Origin: Cryobacterium glaciale
GTDB lineage: Bacteria; Actinomycetota; Actinomycetes; Actinomycetales; Microbacteriaceae
Direction: 5' to 3'
Assembly: GCF_004402535.1 (NCBI RefSeq)
Contig: NZ_SOEY01000019.1
Coordinates: 1 to 64,000, forward strand
DNA: 64,000 nt
In this document: positions 63,252-64,000 of the stretch, piece by piece
How positions within the stretch are numbered: position 1 is the stretch's first letter
How the letters are laid out: each line of letters begins with the position of its first letter
Notes under the pieces: generated by a model
What the model was told of the DNA's origin: nothing
Databases searched by the model: none
Seen by the model: the letters and a program-made list of their open reading frames with translations, nothing else
Translations under genes and position numbers: made by a program

Positions 63252-64000
63252 TTAGGCGGTTTTGCGGGCGGCCGGGGCTTTGGTGACGACCGGGCCGCCC
63301 GCGAGAAGTGCCTCAGCATCCGCTTCAGCCTTCGCCTTCGTTTCGACCTCCAGGGCAATGGCGGCGGCGGCCTTTTCGGTAGCCTTGGCGGCGATGCCTT
63401 CGGGGCCGATGCCGAGCTTGATTAGAATCTTGCGCTCGATCTCGTTGGCCATCTCGGGGTTCTTGAGCAGGAAGTTGCGCGAATTCTCTTTACCCTGGCC
63501 CAGTTGGTCGCCGTCGTAGGTGTACCAGGCGCCGGACTTCTTGACGATGCCCTGATCGACACCGAAGTCGATCAGGCTGCCCTCGCGGGAGATGCCGATC
63601 CCGTAGATGATGTCGAACTCCGCCTGCTTGAAGGGCGGTGCCATCTTGTTCTTGACGACCTTGACCCGGGTGCGGTTACCGATGGCCTCTGTACCGTCTT
63701 TCAGGGTTTCAATGCGGCGAATGTCGAGGCGCACCGAAGCGTAGAACTTGAGGGCTTTACCGCCCGAGGTGGTCTCGGGGCTGCCGAAGAACACGCCGAT
63801 CTTTTCGCGCAGCTGGTTGATGAAGATCATGGTGGTGTTGGTCTGGCTGAGGCCACCGGTGAGCTTGCGCAGGGCCTGGGACATGAGGCGGGCCTGCAGG
63901 CCGACGTGGGAGTCACCCATCTCGCCCTCGATCTCGGCACGCGGCACGAGGGCGGCAACAGAGTCGACGACGATGAGGTCGATGGAGCCGCTTCGCACGA
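63252..64000 (-). CDS. recA: Recombinase RecA, 5' end outside the window
   Basis: The C-terminal 249 residues or so; the gene runs off the right edge, so the start and Walker A are not seen. Walker B is [10 protein letters not shown], loop L1 is [16 protein letters not shown], loop L2 lies in [15 protein letters not shown], and the DNA-binding core is followed by an Ala/Lys/Glu-rich tail ending APAARKTA. Central to homologous recombination and to triggering LexA cleavage. Confidence 0.97.
   Translation of the reverse strand, partial: VRSGSIDLIVVDSVAALVPRAEIEGEMGDSHVGLQARLMSQALRKLTGGLSQTNTTMIFINQLREKIGVFFGSPETTSGGKALKFYASVRLDIRRIETLKDGTEAIGNRTRVKVVKNKMAPPFKQAEFDIIYGIGISREGSLIDFGVDQGIVKKSGAWYTYDGDQLGQGKENSRNFLLKNPEMANEIERKILIKLGIGPEGIAAKATEKAAAAIALEVETKAKAEADAEALLAGGPVVTKAPAARKTA

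Overview
The window reads as chromosome of a high-GC actinomycete, most likely family Microbacteriaceae (order Micrococcales). The basis is the GC-rich coding sequence, the rrn spacer carrying the ACTACACAGTGGACG block usual in that family, probable leaderless genes, the gene order recX-recA, lexA/LysM gene, hisC-hisB-hisH-hisA-sseB, DUF1844/infC-rpmI-rplT and pheST-argCJBDF-GH, and a GCATCCG/CGGATGC heptamer that recurs throughout. Genus cannot be fixed from what is visible. Nearly all genes lie on the minus strand.

Layout. 1-5.97 kb: an rRNA operon (16S-23S-5S, minus strand) with spacers and promoter region. 5.97-10.24 kb: a GNAT acetyltransferase, tyrS, a divergent SatD-like regulator with a membrane protein, then a scar where a CPBP protease remnant and a C-terminally truncated mpg meet head-on. 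10.24-18.44 kb: arginine biosynthesis argC-J-B-D-F and argG-H, with a pair of 47-bp repeats in the gap where argR would be expected. 18.44-20.4 kb: a tandem array of a 149-bp unit and a solitary AbiEi-like gene, with one more copy of the array's 60-bp palindrome behind it. 20.4-27.6 kb: pheST and a glutamate-type ABC transporter gluABCD.

27.7-38.8 kb is the accessory region, inserted between conserved core blocks. It holds an MFS exporter with a divergent MmyB-type regulator, then a tightly overlapped five-gene minus-strand operon: AUDH-type cupin, UDP-GlcNAc 2-epimerase, AUDH-type beta-propeller, Tat-exported bicovalent FAD oxidase and acyltransferase-3. A three-gene plus-strand operon diverges from it: HSL-type hydrolase, unknown protein and MsnO8-type flavin monooxygenase. 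The cupin and propeller look like the two halves of the fungal enzyme aldos-2-ulose dehydratase/isomerase encoded as separate genes. I propose this is an undescribed sugar-derived secondary-metabolite locus; its product is unknown.

38.8-64 kb returns to core functions: an SpoU methyltransferase, rplT-rpmI-infC (infC apparently starting at AUC), DUF1844, nei-like glycosylase, lhr helicase, sseB, hisA-H-B-C, an SOS pair (a LysM cell-division suppressor and lexA around LexA-like boxes), metF-metE, hflX, an RsmC-like methyltransferase, dapF, miaA, miaB, recX and the 3' part of recA.

Coordinates of RNAs and of starts chosen between alternatives are by-eye estimates. All family calls come from motif recognition; no database search was run.
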